A DNA stretch of 11,547 nt from Burkholderiaceae bacterium (GCA_031256305.1 JAIRQU010000248.1:1-11547), one strand, 5' to 3'; counted from the stretch's first letter, positions 1 to 5,455 are shown. Program-made: numbers and translations. Notes: a model not told the origin generated them from the sequence alone.

Positions 1-2
1 TT

Positions 3-53
3 TCTTTTGTCAACATGGGCGGTTCCCGGCGCGGCTCGCAGCTAATGGCCTGA
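3..53 (+). CDS. Possible C-terminal end of an upstream late gene (partial)
   Basis: The reading frame beginning at base 3 is open from the window edge to a TGA at 51-53 and would encode a 16-residue tail (SFVNMGGSRRGSQLMA). Its codons favour G or C at the third position, like the real genes here. The other two forward frames also stop soon after (43-45 and 62-64), so frame choice is uncertain. In phages of this layout the gene before the plug region is often the tape measure or a tail accessory gene, but nothing visible identifies this one. Confidence 0.3.
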   Translation, partial: SFVNMGGSRRGSQLMA

Positions 54-90
54 ACACCCCGTAGTCTGCCACATACCGAGGAACCGCCCA
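16..90. repeat. Perfect 11-bp inverted repeat between two late genes
   Basis: TGGGCGGTTCC at 16-26 is the exact reverse complement of GGAACCGCCCA at 80-90, with 53 bases between. It spans the gap before the small ORF at 97. No T run follows, so it is not a standard terminator. It could form an RNA stem or be the scar of a lost element. Confidence 0.5.
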
Positions 91-96
91 CCCCAC

Positions 97-465
97 ATGA
101 CCAAGCCAGCGCCCCGCAACGCCCTGCAAGGCGGCCCGCTGCACCCCTACGCGGCCATTGCGCAGGAAATGTCGACGGCGCTGCTGGCCCTGGCGCGCCG
201 CCTGCACGAGGACACGCGCCGCCAGATGCGCCAGGTGTTCGAGGGCAGCGCTTTTGCCGCCCAGGACGGCGTCGATGATGATTCCAGCCCATCAAATTGC
301 TCTATGGAGGGGCGGCGTAATGCAGCAGCAGACCTTTCAGCTCTACGTGGCACCCATTGCCGCCACGCCCGCGCAAACGCTGCGCGTGTCCCTGGGCGGC
401 CAAAACTGCCGCATAGACTTGTTTCAAAAGGGCGAGAACGTATTCATGAACCTGTTTCTCAATGA
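97..465 (+). CDS. Small hypothetical protein, probably with a frame-shifted 3' end
   Basis: The family is not recognised. Residues 1-59 look genuine: codons are G/C-rich at the third position and the translation is a helical, charged segment (for example LARRLHEDTRRQMRQVFEGS). From about base 280 the codon pattern becomes poor and the frame runs 146 bases into the plug gene in another phase, giving an Arg/His-rich tail that looks like shadow sequence. In the -1 frame a double TGA lies at 276-281, exactly where the good coding pattern ends. The real product may therefore be about 60 residues, with a one-base indel near 270 in this copy. The ATG at 97 has only a distant purine run (GAGGA, 78-82). 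Position suggests a tail or baseplate accessory role, but that is inference. Confidence 0.4.
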   Translation: MTKPAPRNALQGGPLHPYAAIAQEMSTALLALARRLHEDTRRQMRQVFEGSAFAAQDGVDDDSSPSNCSMEGRRNAAADLSALRGTHCRHARANAARVPGRPKLPHRLVSKGRERIHEPVSQ

Positions 466-643
466 CGCGCCCATCGTGCTGGGCAGACTGTGCGTGGATC
501 GCGTCACGCTCACGCCCGAACAGTACACGGGCTTTGGCGGCGATTTGTTCTTCAAGGACACCCTGGGCGCCAGCGACCCCGATTACACCGGCTTTGGCGG
601 GCGCTTTATTCTGTGCTATCAGCAGCCGGTGGCCGCGTCATGA
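320..643 (+). CDS. Phage baseplate plug protein (DUF6983-like)
   Basis: This 107-residue protein matches the small baseplate plug family that sits between tail tube and hub in contractile tails. It opens with an N-terminal strand (QTFQLYVAPIAATPAQTLRV), continues with GGQNCRIDLFQKG and a second-half VLGRLCVDRVTL, and ends with the family signature: two YTGFGG motifs separated by a DT-G-DPDY stretch, then RFILCYQ. Length is normal for the family. The ATG at 320 is chosen because GGAGG at 306-310 lies 9 bases upstream. An in-frame extension from 158 is Arg/Cys-rich and not credible. The stop codon overlaps the hub start (TCATGA), so translation is probably coupled. Confidence 0.8.
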   Translation: MQQQTFQLYVAPIAATPAQTLRVSLGGQNCRIDLFQKGENVFMNLFLNDAPIVLGRLCVDRVTLTPEQYTGFGGDLFFKDTLGASDPDYTGFGGRFILCYQQPVAAS

Positions 644-1515
644 GCGCCAGCTTTACCGCCAAGAGGATAGACCTGAACATCACACTCAAGCAGGGCGTGT
701 TCAGCGACACGGGTACAAGCCGCGCACGGCTGTCTGGCCTGCGCGTTAGCGCCGACATCAGCAAGGCCGGGCTGGTGGCGCTCAACAGCAGCGCCGTGCG
801 CGTGTGGGGCTTGCGCGAATCCATGATGAACGAACTCTCGACAATGGGCGCGCTCGTCGGCACGCAGCTCAATAGCTCGGTGGACGTGTACGCGGGCGAC
901 GCCAGCGGCACCAGCCTGGTCTATTCGGGCGACGTGATGCAGGCGCAAATACAGTACCAGGGCGCGCCGGACGTGCCCCTGATGATGACGCTGCAAACCG
1001 GGCAACTGGCCAACATCGCGCCCGCGCCCGCGCTCAGTTACCGCGGCGCGGTGGACGCGGCCACCGTCATGGCGCAACTGGCGCAGAACATGGGGCTGCA
1101 TTTTGAGAACACCGGCGTGCATGGCGTCATGCTGAGCAACCCCAATTTTCCGGGCACCGACCGCGCCAAGGCCGCCGCTTGCGCCAACGCCGCGCGCATC
1201 AACTGGACCATCGACGACGGCACGCTGGCCATTTGGCCGCTGGGCGGCGCGCGCGACCCCAACGGCGGCGACATACCCGTGCTCTCGCCGGACACCGGCA
1301 TGGTGGGCTATCCGGCATTCGACCAGCTCAACATGACCGTGCGCTGCCTGTTCAACCCGGCATTGATCTTTGGCGCGCGCGTGCGCGTGGAAAGCGCCAT
1401 GCAAAACGCCACCGGCCTGTGGTCAATCATCAGCATGGCCCACGCGCTTGAGAGCCAACTGCCCAACGGACAGTGGTTTACCACCCTTACCCTGACGAGG
1501 TTCAACTATGTCTGA
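640..1515 (+). CDS. Baseplate hub protein (gp27/gpD-like)
   Basis: This 291-residue protein has the size and position of the baseplate hub that forms the ring joining the tail tube to the spike. It starts MSASFTAKRIDLNITLKQG, a strand pattern usual at the head of these hubs, and contains a central segment with ALSYRGAVDAATVMAQLAQNMG, the helix and hub-domain region seen before the second beta domain. The C-terminal end (LFNPALIFGARVRVESA, then WFTTLTLTRF) resembles the closing part of gpD-like hubs. Start at 640 overlaps the plug stop by four bases. The end overlaps the spike gene by eight bases. There is no distinct ribosome site, so coupling to the plug gene is likely. The specific family is inferred from motif feel and gene order. 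Confidence 0.75.
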   Translation: MSASFTAKRIDLNITLKQGVFSDTGTSRARLSGLRVSADISKAGLVALNSSAVRVWGLRESMMNELSTMGALVGTQLNSSVDVYAGDASGTSLVYSGDVMQAQIQYQGAPDVPLMMTLQTGQLANIAPAPALSYRGAVDAATVMAQLAQNMGLHFENTGVHGVMLSNPNFPGTDRAKAAACANAARINWTIDDGTLAIWPLGGARDPNGGDIPVLSPDTGMVGYPAFDQLNMTVRCLFNPALIFGARVRVESAMQNATGLWSIISMAHALESQLPNGQWFTTLTLTRFNYV

Positions 1516-2176
1516 GGCCAGCAACGGATCCTTGAACGTGGGCGGCTGGCGCAGCCAGCTTATCCCCCAGCAGGCCACCACCCAGATAGACGCCTTTACC
1601 TTCGCGGTGCGGCAAATCCTTAACCGCGCGCACACAGCCACGCTGGTCAAGGTGCTCTCTTGCACCAACGCCGGAGACGTATCGCCCGTGGGCCGCGTGG
1701 ACGTGCAGCCGCTGGTTGACCAGCTAGACGGCGCGCTCAACGCCGTGGCGCACGCGCCCATTTATGACGTGCCCTACCAGCGCATTCAGGGCGGGACCAA
1801 CGCCGTAATCATCGATCCGCAACCCGGCGACATCGGTATTGCCGTGTTTGCCGACCGCGACATCTCTACCGTCAAGGCCAGCGGCAGTCGCGGCGCTCCG
1901 GCCTCCGCTCGCTCAATGGATATGGCCGACGCGCTGTTTCTGCCCGGCGCGCTCAACGCCGCGCCCGCGCAGTACGTGCGCTTGTACGGCGGCGGCGTAG
2001 AGATCGTCTCGCCCGTCAAGATACGCCTGGCCGCACCTGAAATTGAAATTGCCGCCGATGCCAGCCTGTCCATCACCGCGCCCGGCGGCGACGTGGTGGT
2101 GCAGACCATCAGCCTGGTCAACCACGTGCACGGGGGCGTGACCAGCGGCGGTTCAACCACGGACGTGCCGCAATGA
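1508..2176 (+). CDS. Baseplate central spike, Gp138 N-terminal domain type
   Basis: This 222-residue protein is the membrane-piercing spike at the tip of a contractile tail. Residues about 28-130 match the Gp138-type OB domain (FAVRQILNRAHTATLVKVLS, then VDVQPLVDQLDG, then IIDPQPGDIGIAVFADRDIS). Residues about 150-205 are a repetitive beta segment (VEIVSPVKIRLAAPEIEIAA) expected to form the trimeric spike shaft. The C-terminus ends with NHVHGGVTSGGSTTDVP. In P2 gpV and related spikes such an HxH pair from each chain binds an iron ion at the tip. GAGG at 1497-1500 lies 7 bases before the ATG. The stop overlaps an ATG at 2173 that is probably the ancestral start of the GP46 gene. Confidence 0.85.
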   Translation: MSEASNGSLNVGGWRSQLIPQQATTQIDAFTFAVRQILNRAHTATLVKVLSCTNAGDVSPVGRVDVQPLVDQLDGALNAVAHAPIYDVPYQRIQGGTNAVIIDPQPGDIGIAVFADRDISTVKASGSRGAPASARSMDMADALFLPGALNAAPAQYVRLYGGGVEIVSPVKIRLAAPEIEIAADASLSITAPGGDVVVQTISLVNHVHGGVTSGGSTTDVPQ

Positions 2177-2191
2177 ACAACACCCTGCTTG
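2173..2191 (+). pseudogene. Remnant of the GP46 gene start, left edge of inserted cassette
   Basis: The ATG at 2173 overlaps the spike TGA just as the hub start overlaps the plug stop. Its first codons read MNNTLLA. The intact GP46 gene at 3876 begins MNTLLLD, and the DNA is nearly the same: ATGAAC(AAC)ACCCTG here against ATGAACACCCTG there, then T/C-T. This suggests the GP46 gene once began here and its first codons stayed behind when 2192-3875 was inserted. The frame remains open to 2976, but past the first codons it only mirrors the minus-strand genes. The short match leaves room for coincidence. Confidence 0.5.
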
Positions 2192-2229
2192 CCCATGCCC
2201 ATGCCCGTGCACGCCCAGCGCACTTAGGA

Positions 2230-2520
2230 TCAAGCCGCCACGGGCTGCGGCACCAATTTCAGGCCCAGCGAGCGGGTGACTTTGAGGATCGTGTCAAAGC
2301 GCGGTTGCGCGCCCGGAGAGAGCGCCTTGTACAAGCTCTCGCGCCCCAGACCGCAATCTTTTGCCAGTTGCGTCATGCCGCGCGCGCGCGCGATCACGCC
2401 CAGCGCGTCAATGATCTCCGCGCTATCGCCATCTTGCATCACCTGCCGGAAGTATTCGTTGATGGCCTGCTCGCTGTCCAGTTCGGCCACGATGTCGAAG
2501 GGGACGGTTTTGATCGTCAT
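2230..2520 (-). CDS. Antitoxin of HI1420/HigA-like addiction module (HTH protein)
   Basis: This 96-residue protein matches the addiction-module antidote family whose members neutralise a RelE/ParE-like toxin and repress their own promoter. The N-terminal part (residues 1-35) would bind the toxin. Residues about 36-92 form an Xre-like helix-turn-helix (IDALGVIARARGMTQLAKDC, then GRESLYKALSPG, then FDTILKVTRSLGLKL). It follows the toxin gene after only 3 bases, the HigBA order. A strong ribosome site AAGGAG (2530-2535) lies 9 bases before its ATG, inside the toxin 3' end. The pair runs against the late operon, so late transcription passes through it in antisense. Confidence 0.88.
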   Translation of the reverse strand: MTIKTVPFDIVAELDSEQAINEYFRQVMQDGDSAEIIDALGVIARARGMTQLAKDCGLGRESLYKALSPGAQPRFDTILKVTRSLGLKLVPQPVAA

Positions 2521-2523
2521 GCT

Positions 2524-2805
2524 TTAAAGCTCCTTTGCCAGTTTCTTTGCGGCCTTGATGTCCGCGTCCTGCGTGGATTTGTCGCCCCCACGCAGCAGAA
2601 AAACAACGCTCAGATCACGCACCGTGAAGTACAGGCGGTACCCCGCGCCAACGTCCACGCGGGCTTCCGACACGCCCTCTCCAACGGACTTGACATCGCC
2701 AAAATTGCCCAACTCCATGCGCCGGATGGCCGTGGCCGCAACCATGTCGCGCATTGCGGCGCGCCATGCGGCGAAGGCTTCGGTCTGCCGGATGATGTAG
2801 TTCAT
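2524..2805 (-). CDS. RelE/ParE-family toxin of HI1419/HigB-like addiction module
   Basis: This 93-residue protein matches the Gp49/HigB-like killer family of ribosome-dependent mRNA endonucleases, a function inferred from the family. The hallmarks are RRMELGNFGDVKSVGEGVSE (residues 28-47), then GYRLYF, then the C-terminal LLRGGDKSTQDADIKAAKKL. Length is normal. The start at 2805 is chosen because the family begins like MNYIIRQTEAF and because a near-consensus promoter lies directly upstream. An open frame back to 2922 would run through that promoter. No ribosome site precedes the ATG, and the predicted transcript starts at the ATG itself. The antitoxin gene follows on the same transcript. Confidence 0.88.
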   Translation of the reverse strand: MNYIIRQTEAFAAWRAAMRDMVAATAIRRMELGNFGDVKSVGEGVSEARVDVGAGYRLYFTVRDLSVVFLLRGGDKSTQDADIKAAKKLAKEL

Positions 2806-2811
2806 GGGGTA

Positions 2812-2840
2812 ATTGTATCCAATTGGATACCATATGTCAA
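2812..2840 (-). promoter_or_regulatory. Sigma70 promoter of the toxin-antitoxin operon
   Basis: On the minus strand TTGACA (2840-2835) is separated by exactly 17 bases from TACAAT (2817-2812), a six-of-six and five-of-six match to the sigma70 consensus. The expected start nucleotide, 7 bases beyond the -10 box, is A at 2805 or its neighbour, which is the first base of the toxin ATG. Confidence 0.85.
2815..2830. promoter_or_regulatory. 16-bp palindromic operator in the toxin-antitoxin promoter
   Basis: GTATCCAATTGGATAC is a perfect palindrome of 16 bases. It fills the spacer of the toxin promoter and covers half of its -10 box. Autorepression by the HTH antitoxin, alone or with toxin bound, is the normal mode for this family, so this is its likely binding site. 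It ends 4 bases short of the -35 box of the divergent C4 promoter, so bound repressor could also affect that promoter. Confidence 0.75.
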
Positions 2841-2862
2841 ACGCCCTGATTGCGGTTACAAT
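2834..2862 (+). promoter_or_regulatory. Sigma70 promoter of the C4 RNA and antirepressor transcript
   Basis: ATGTCA (2834-2839) and TACAAT (2857-2862) are separated by 17 bases and match the consensus at four and five of six positions. The predicted start is near G2869, just ahead of the conserved C4 structure. The -35 box occupies nearly the same bases as the -35 box of the divergent toxin promoter (2835-2840). Confidence 0.65.
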
Positions 2863-2868
2863 ACCCGC

Positions 2869-2975
2869 GCTCCCCTCAACAACGGGGGCCGGGTGTGCAA
2901 GCCCGATTGCCGACTGCGACACAAGCCGCAGCTAGACACATGCAGTCTCTGCGGCTTTGCCGTTTGTGGCCTCTA
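2869..2975 (+). ncRNA. c4: C4-type antisense RNA
   Basis: The segment resembles the C4 RNA of phages P1 and P7, which is cut from the leader of the ant transcript and blocks antirepressor translation. The seed GGGTGTGCAAG (2891-2901) has its core TGTGCAAG in the loop of a CGGG/CCCG hairpin (2890-2905). A second segment, GCCGACTG, lies at 2909-2916. A perfect 9-bp stem, AAGCCGCAG (2923-2931) with CTGCGGCTT (2949-2957), closes the body, and CCCC/GGGG (2872-2888) can pair at the 5' end. Both segments match the downstream leader: 2891-2901 pairs perfectly with 3036-3046, and 2909-2916 pairs with 3022-3029 with one G-U. The ends are approximate; in P1, RNase P takes part in maturation. Confidence 0.8.
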
Positions 2976-3035
2976 GTTATGGCGGCCCGGATGGGAACCC
3001 GCAAGGGTTGCCGGTTCACTCCAGTTGGCGCCGGT

Positions 3036-3072
3036 CTTGCACACCCATTCGGGCTGCCGCCCCGTGTGCAAG
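3036..3072 (+). repeat. Leader hairpin that can mask the C4 target
   Basis: CTTGCACAC (3036-3044) is followed by GTGTGCAAG (3064-3072), a 9-bp perfect stem. The 3' arm repeats the seed of the C4 RNA (GTGTGCAAG at 2893-2901). The leader therefore carries its own copy of the antisense sequence next to the target, in competition with C4 and with the longer stem using 3044-3061. Confidence 0.65.
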
Positions 3073-3079
3073 CGTGGAC

Positions 3080-3098
3080 GGCAGTTGATTCAACTGTC
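3080..3098 (+). repeat. Short palindrome before the Bro-N ribosome site
   Basis: CAGTTGA (3082-3088), a single T, and TCAACTG (3090-3096) form a near-perfect palindrome, extendable by two pairs on each side including one G-U. It ends 5 bases before GGAGG (3104-3108). It could be a small RNA hairpin or a protein site. The CAGTTG core also repeats part of the C4 target at 3022. Confidence 0.5.
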
Positions 3099-3113
3099 AG
3101 TCTGGAGGCCATC

Positions 3114-3860
3114 ATGGCAATTACTCCCGGCGCAATCGCGCCCCTCTCGTTTCACACCACCACGTTCGACATCGTTGACCGCAACGGTCAATCTTGGCTA
3201 AGGCTCTTCCAAATCGGAAGTGCCTTGGGCTACAAAGTGCCGTCCATGCTGGTGCGCGTGTACAAAAAGCACGCCGCCGAGTTCACTGCCAACATGACGG
3301 CAGTCGTCAGGTTGCCCACGGCAGGCGGCGAGCAGGACGTTCGCATCTTCAGCCTGCGCGGCGCGCACCTGTTGGGCATGTTCGCGCGCACGGCCATAGC
3401 CGCCGAGTTCCGCCGCTGGGTGCTGGACGTGCTGGATCGGCAGCCCAGCGTCCCCGCGCTGCCCAAATACAACTATCCGATCAGCACAGCCAGTCCGCGC
3501 GGGCGGCAGTTTGGCAATGCGTGGTTGACCCCGCGCGTGCTGCTTGATGCCAGGAACGGCGCGCCAGAGCTGGAACTCATTGAGCAGCTTGAGCGCGACG
3601 GGCATGACGTGATGGGCGCGAAGGTGCGCATTCTGGCCATGCGCGATGCGCTGGAGCAGGCCGAGAACATGCGCCGGGCGCTGGCCGATGCGGGCCAAAA
3701 GCTGGGCACGCTAGCGCAGGCGCTGGGCCATGCCAGCGAGGAGCGCGGCAAGAACGTGCTGTTTTGCAAAGCGCCCAACCCCAACGATGCCCTGGAGCGG
3801 CGGGTGTGGGGATTTCAGTTGCCAGCGCGCGGGCGACCAGGTGCAATAAGTTATGCCTAG
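3114..3860 (+). CDS. Bro-N family antirepressor-like protein
   Basis: This 248-residue protein carries a Bro-N domain at residues about 12-108. Its signs are TFDIVDRNGQSWLRLFQIGS, then LGYKVPSMLVRVYKKH, and the closing IFSLRGAHLLGMFARTAIAAEFRRWVLDVLDR region. Bro-N proteins with C4-like leaders commonly act as antirepressors that free lytic promoters. The C-terminal half (residues about 150-212) is helical with heptad-like spacing and is not a recognised KilA-C or Ant domain. GGAGG (3104-3108) lies 5 bases before the ATG and supports this start. The frame stays open upstream to 2979 and beyond, so a 293-residue form is possible, as with the two in-frame Ant products of P1. It sits inside the tail operon instead of an immunity region. 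Confidence 0.8.
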   Translation: MAITPGAIAPLSFHTTTFDIVDRNGQSWLRLFQIGSALGYKVPSMLVRVYKKHAAEFTANMTAVVRLPTAGGEQDVRIFSLRGAHLLGMFARTAIAAEFRRWVLDVLDRQPSVPALPKYNYPISTASPRGRQFGNAWLTPRVLLDARNGAPELELIEQLERDGHDVMGAKVRILAMRDALEQAENMRRALADAGQKLGTLAQALGHASEERGKNVLFCKAPNPNDALERRVWGFQLPARGRPGAISYA

Positions 3861-3875
3861 CCGATAAGTGAAACG

Positions 3876-4226
3876 ATGAACACCCTGTTACTCGACAGAA
3901 CCCAGTGGGACTTGGTGCTGGACGCCAATGGCGACATGGCCATGGCATCCAATCCCTACGCCATCGCCCAGGACGTGGCCAGCGCCTGCCGCCTGTTTCT
4001 GGGCGAGCTGTGGTACGACAACACCAGCGGCGTGCCGTATTGGCAGCGGATATTGGGGCTGATGCCGCCCCTGTCGCTGGTCAAGTCGGCCCTGGCCGCC
4101 GCCGCGCTCACGGTGCCCCAGGTGGTGCAAGCGCGCTGCCTGATCGCCTCATTTACCGGGCGCGTGGTTACCGGGCAAGTGCAAGTCATCGACACCACCG
4201 GCGCAAGCCACAACGTCACCTTTTAG
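3876..4226 (+). CDS. Baseplate wedge protein, GP46 family (gp25/gpW-like)
   Basis: This 116-residue protein matches the Mu GP46 family, the small wedge component with a gp25-like fold that helps join sheath and baseplate. Typical features are WDLVLDANGDMAMASNPYAI, then AQDVASACRLFLGELWYD, then the GVPYWQRILG segment and a C-terminal strand GRVVTGQVQVID. Length is normal. The ribosome site is poor (AAGTGAAACG), which fits a start that was rebuilt when the cassette ending at about 3875 entered. The first codons nearly repeat those at 2173. The next gene starts 3 bases after the TAG. Confidence 0.87.
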   Translation: MNTLLLDRTQWDLVLDANGDMAMASNPYAIAQDVASACRLFLGELWYDNTSGVPYWQRILGLMPPLSLVKSALAAAALTVPQVVQARCLIASFTGRVVTGQVQVIDTTGASHNVTF

Positions 4227-4228
4227 CC

Positions 4229-5455
4229 ATGACCACCAATACCAATGTGCCGGACCTGAACTTTGGCCCCGGCGGGGTTACCGCGCCCAGCGAATCGCAA
4301 ATCCTCGACGGGGTGCTCACCGACTTGAACGCCGCCTTTGGCGGCGGCTTGAACATAAGCAACCTGTTTACCCCGCAGGGCCAATTGGCCAGCAGCCTGA
4401 CGGCCATCATCGGCAAGAAGAACAGTGAGCTGATGCTCTATGTCAATCAGGTCGATCCGCTGTACGCGCAAGGCCGGATGCAGGACGCCATAGGGCGCAT
4501 CTACTTTCTGGAGCGCAAACCGGCCATGCCCACCGTTGTTACCGTCACCTGCATCGGGGCAACGGGCACGGTTATCCCCGTGGGCGCGCTGGCCGCCGAT
4601 GCCCAGCAGAACATTTACGCCTGCACGCAGGCGGCAACCATTGATTCCACCGGATCGGTGGACCTGCCCTTTGCCAACCAGCAAACCGGCCCCATACCGT
4701 GCCCGCCGGGGTCAATATCGGGCATGTACCAGTCCATTGCCGGGTGGGACAAGGCCTTCAACGCCCAGGAAGGCGTGCTGGGCAATGACGTGGAAAGCCG
4801 CGCGGAGTTCGAGTTTCGCCGCAAGAACTCGGTGGCCATAAACGCCCTGGGCACTCTGCCGTCAATTTACGCCAACGTATTTAGCGTGCCCGACGTGCTG
4901 GACGTGTACTGCACCGAGAACACCACCTCCAACACCCTCAACGCGGGCGCGACGAGCTACCCGCTCAAGCCGCATTCGATCTACGTGGCCGTCAGCGGCG
5001 GCGACGCGCAAGCCATCGGCGAGGCGATCTGGCGCAAAAAGAGCATGGGGGCGGACTACAACGGCAACACCAGCGTCACCGTTACCGACACCAGCGGTTA
5101 TGAACAGCCGCTGCCAACGTACACGGTGCTGTTCGAGCGGCCCACAAGCGCGCAGGTCAACTTCGCCGTCACGCTGGCCGCGTCGGCGGCGCTGCCCGGC
5201 GACATCGTCAGCCAGGTGCAAAACGCCATTATCGGGGCCTTTGCCGGGTCCGACGGCGGCACGCGCGCACGCATCGGCTCCACCGTGTTTGCCAGCCGCT
5301 TTTACGCGCCCGTTATGGCCATAGCCGATGGCGTGGAAATTGTCTCCATTCTGCTGGGCATTGGCGCGGCCACGCAAAACGTGCTCGATATTGGCATAGA
5401 CGTTGCCCCCACCGTGTCCGCGCAAGACATCACCGTGACCGTGATGCAAGTTTGA
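4229..5455 (+). CDS. Baseplate J/gp47 family protein
   Basis: This 408-residue protein matches the baseplate J family, a large wedge protein that ties the baseplate periphery to the inner ring. Residues 1-90 hold the usual helical opening (ESQILDGVLTDLNAAFGGGL, then PQGQLASSLTAIIGKKNSEL, then QVDPLYAQGRMQDAIGRIYF). Next comes a beta domain (VTVTCIGATGTVIPVGALA). The J core follows with DVESRAEFEFRRKNS at about residues 189-203, then NVFSVPDVLDVYCTENTT and HSIYVAVSGGDAQAIGEAIW. The C-terminus has the GTRARIGSTVFASRFYAPV segment and a final strand. It starts 3 bases after GP46 and is complete. Confidence 0.92.
   Translation: MTTNTNVPDLNFGPGGVTAPSESQILDGVLTDLNAAFGGGLNISNLFTPQGQLASSLTAIIGKKNSELMLYVNQVDPLYAQGRMQDAIGRIYFLERKPAMPTVVTVTCIGATGTVIPVGALAADAQQNIYACTQAATIDSTGSVDLPFANQQTGPIPCPPGSISGMYQSIAGWDKAFNAQEGVLGNDVESRAEFEFRRKNSVAINALGTLPSIYANVFSVPDVLDVYCTENTTSNTLNAGATSYPLKPHSIYVAVSGGDAQAIGEAIWRKKSMGADYNGNTSVTVTDTSGYEQPLPTYTVLFERPTSAQVNFAVTLAASAALPGDIVSQVQNAIIGAFAGSDGGTRARIGSTVFASRFYAPVMAIADGVEIVSILLGIGAATQNVLDIGIDVAPTVSAQDITVTVMQV

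Larger units (their letters stand above)
2979..3113 (+). promoter_or_regulatory. C4-responsive mRNA leader with possible Icd-like leader ORF
   Basis: This leader sits between the C4 RNA and the Bro-N gene. It contains the targets for C4 at 3022-3029 and 3036-3046. A long stem can form between 2981-2995 and 3044-3061 (15 pairs, one G-U, a 3-base bulge), enclosing a tight AACCC-GCAA-GGGTT hairpin (2996-3009) and leaving the targets in the loop. An ATG at 2979 opens a 45-codon frame, MAARMGTRKGCRF onward, that runs without a stop into the Bro-N protein. Peptides of this kind occur upstream of antirepressors as Icd- or Ash-like ORFs. Whether it is translated alone, as an extension, or not at all cannot be seen here. 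Confidence 0.6.

Noticed and set aside
619..1404. Minus-strand open frame of 261 codons
   Set aside because: It lies wholly against the baseplate hub gene, and its translation is Ala/His/Arg/Gly-rich, the usual product of high-GC shadow frames.
2806..2922. N-terminal extension of the toxin to 2922
   Set aside because: The extension would be encoded across the near-consensus promoter and palindrome, and family members begin at the MNYIIR-like start.
2173..2976. Long plus-strand open frame of 267 codons
   Set aside because: After its first codons it runs opposite two well-recognised minus-strand genes and the C4 region, and its protein is His/Arg-rich shadow sequence. Only its first few codons are kept, as a gene remnant.
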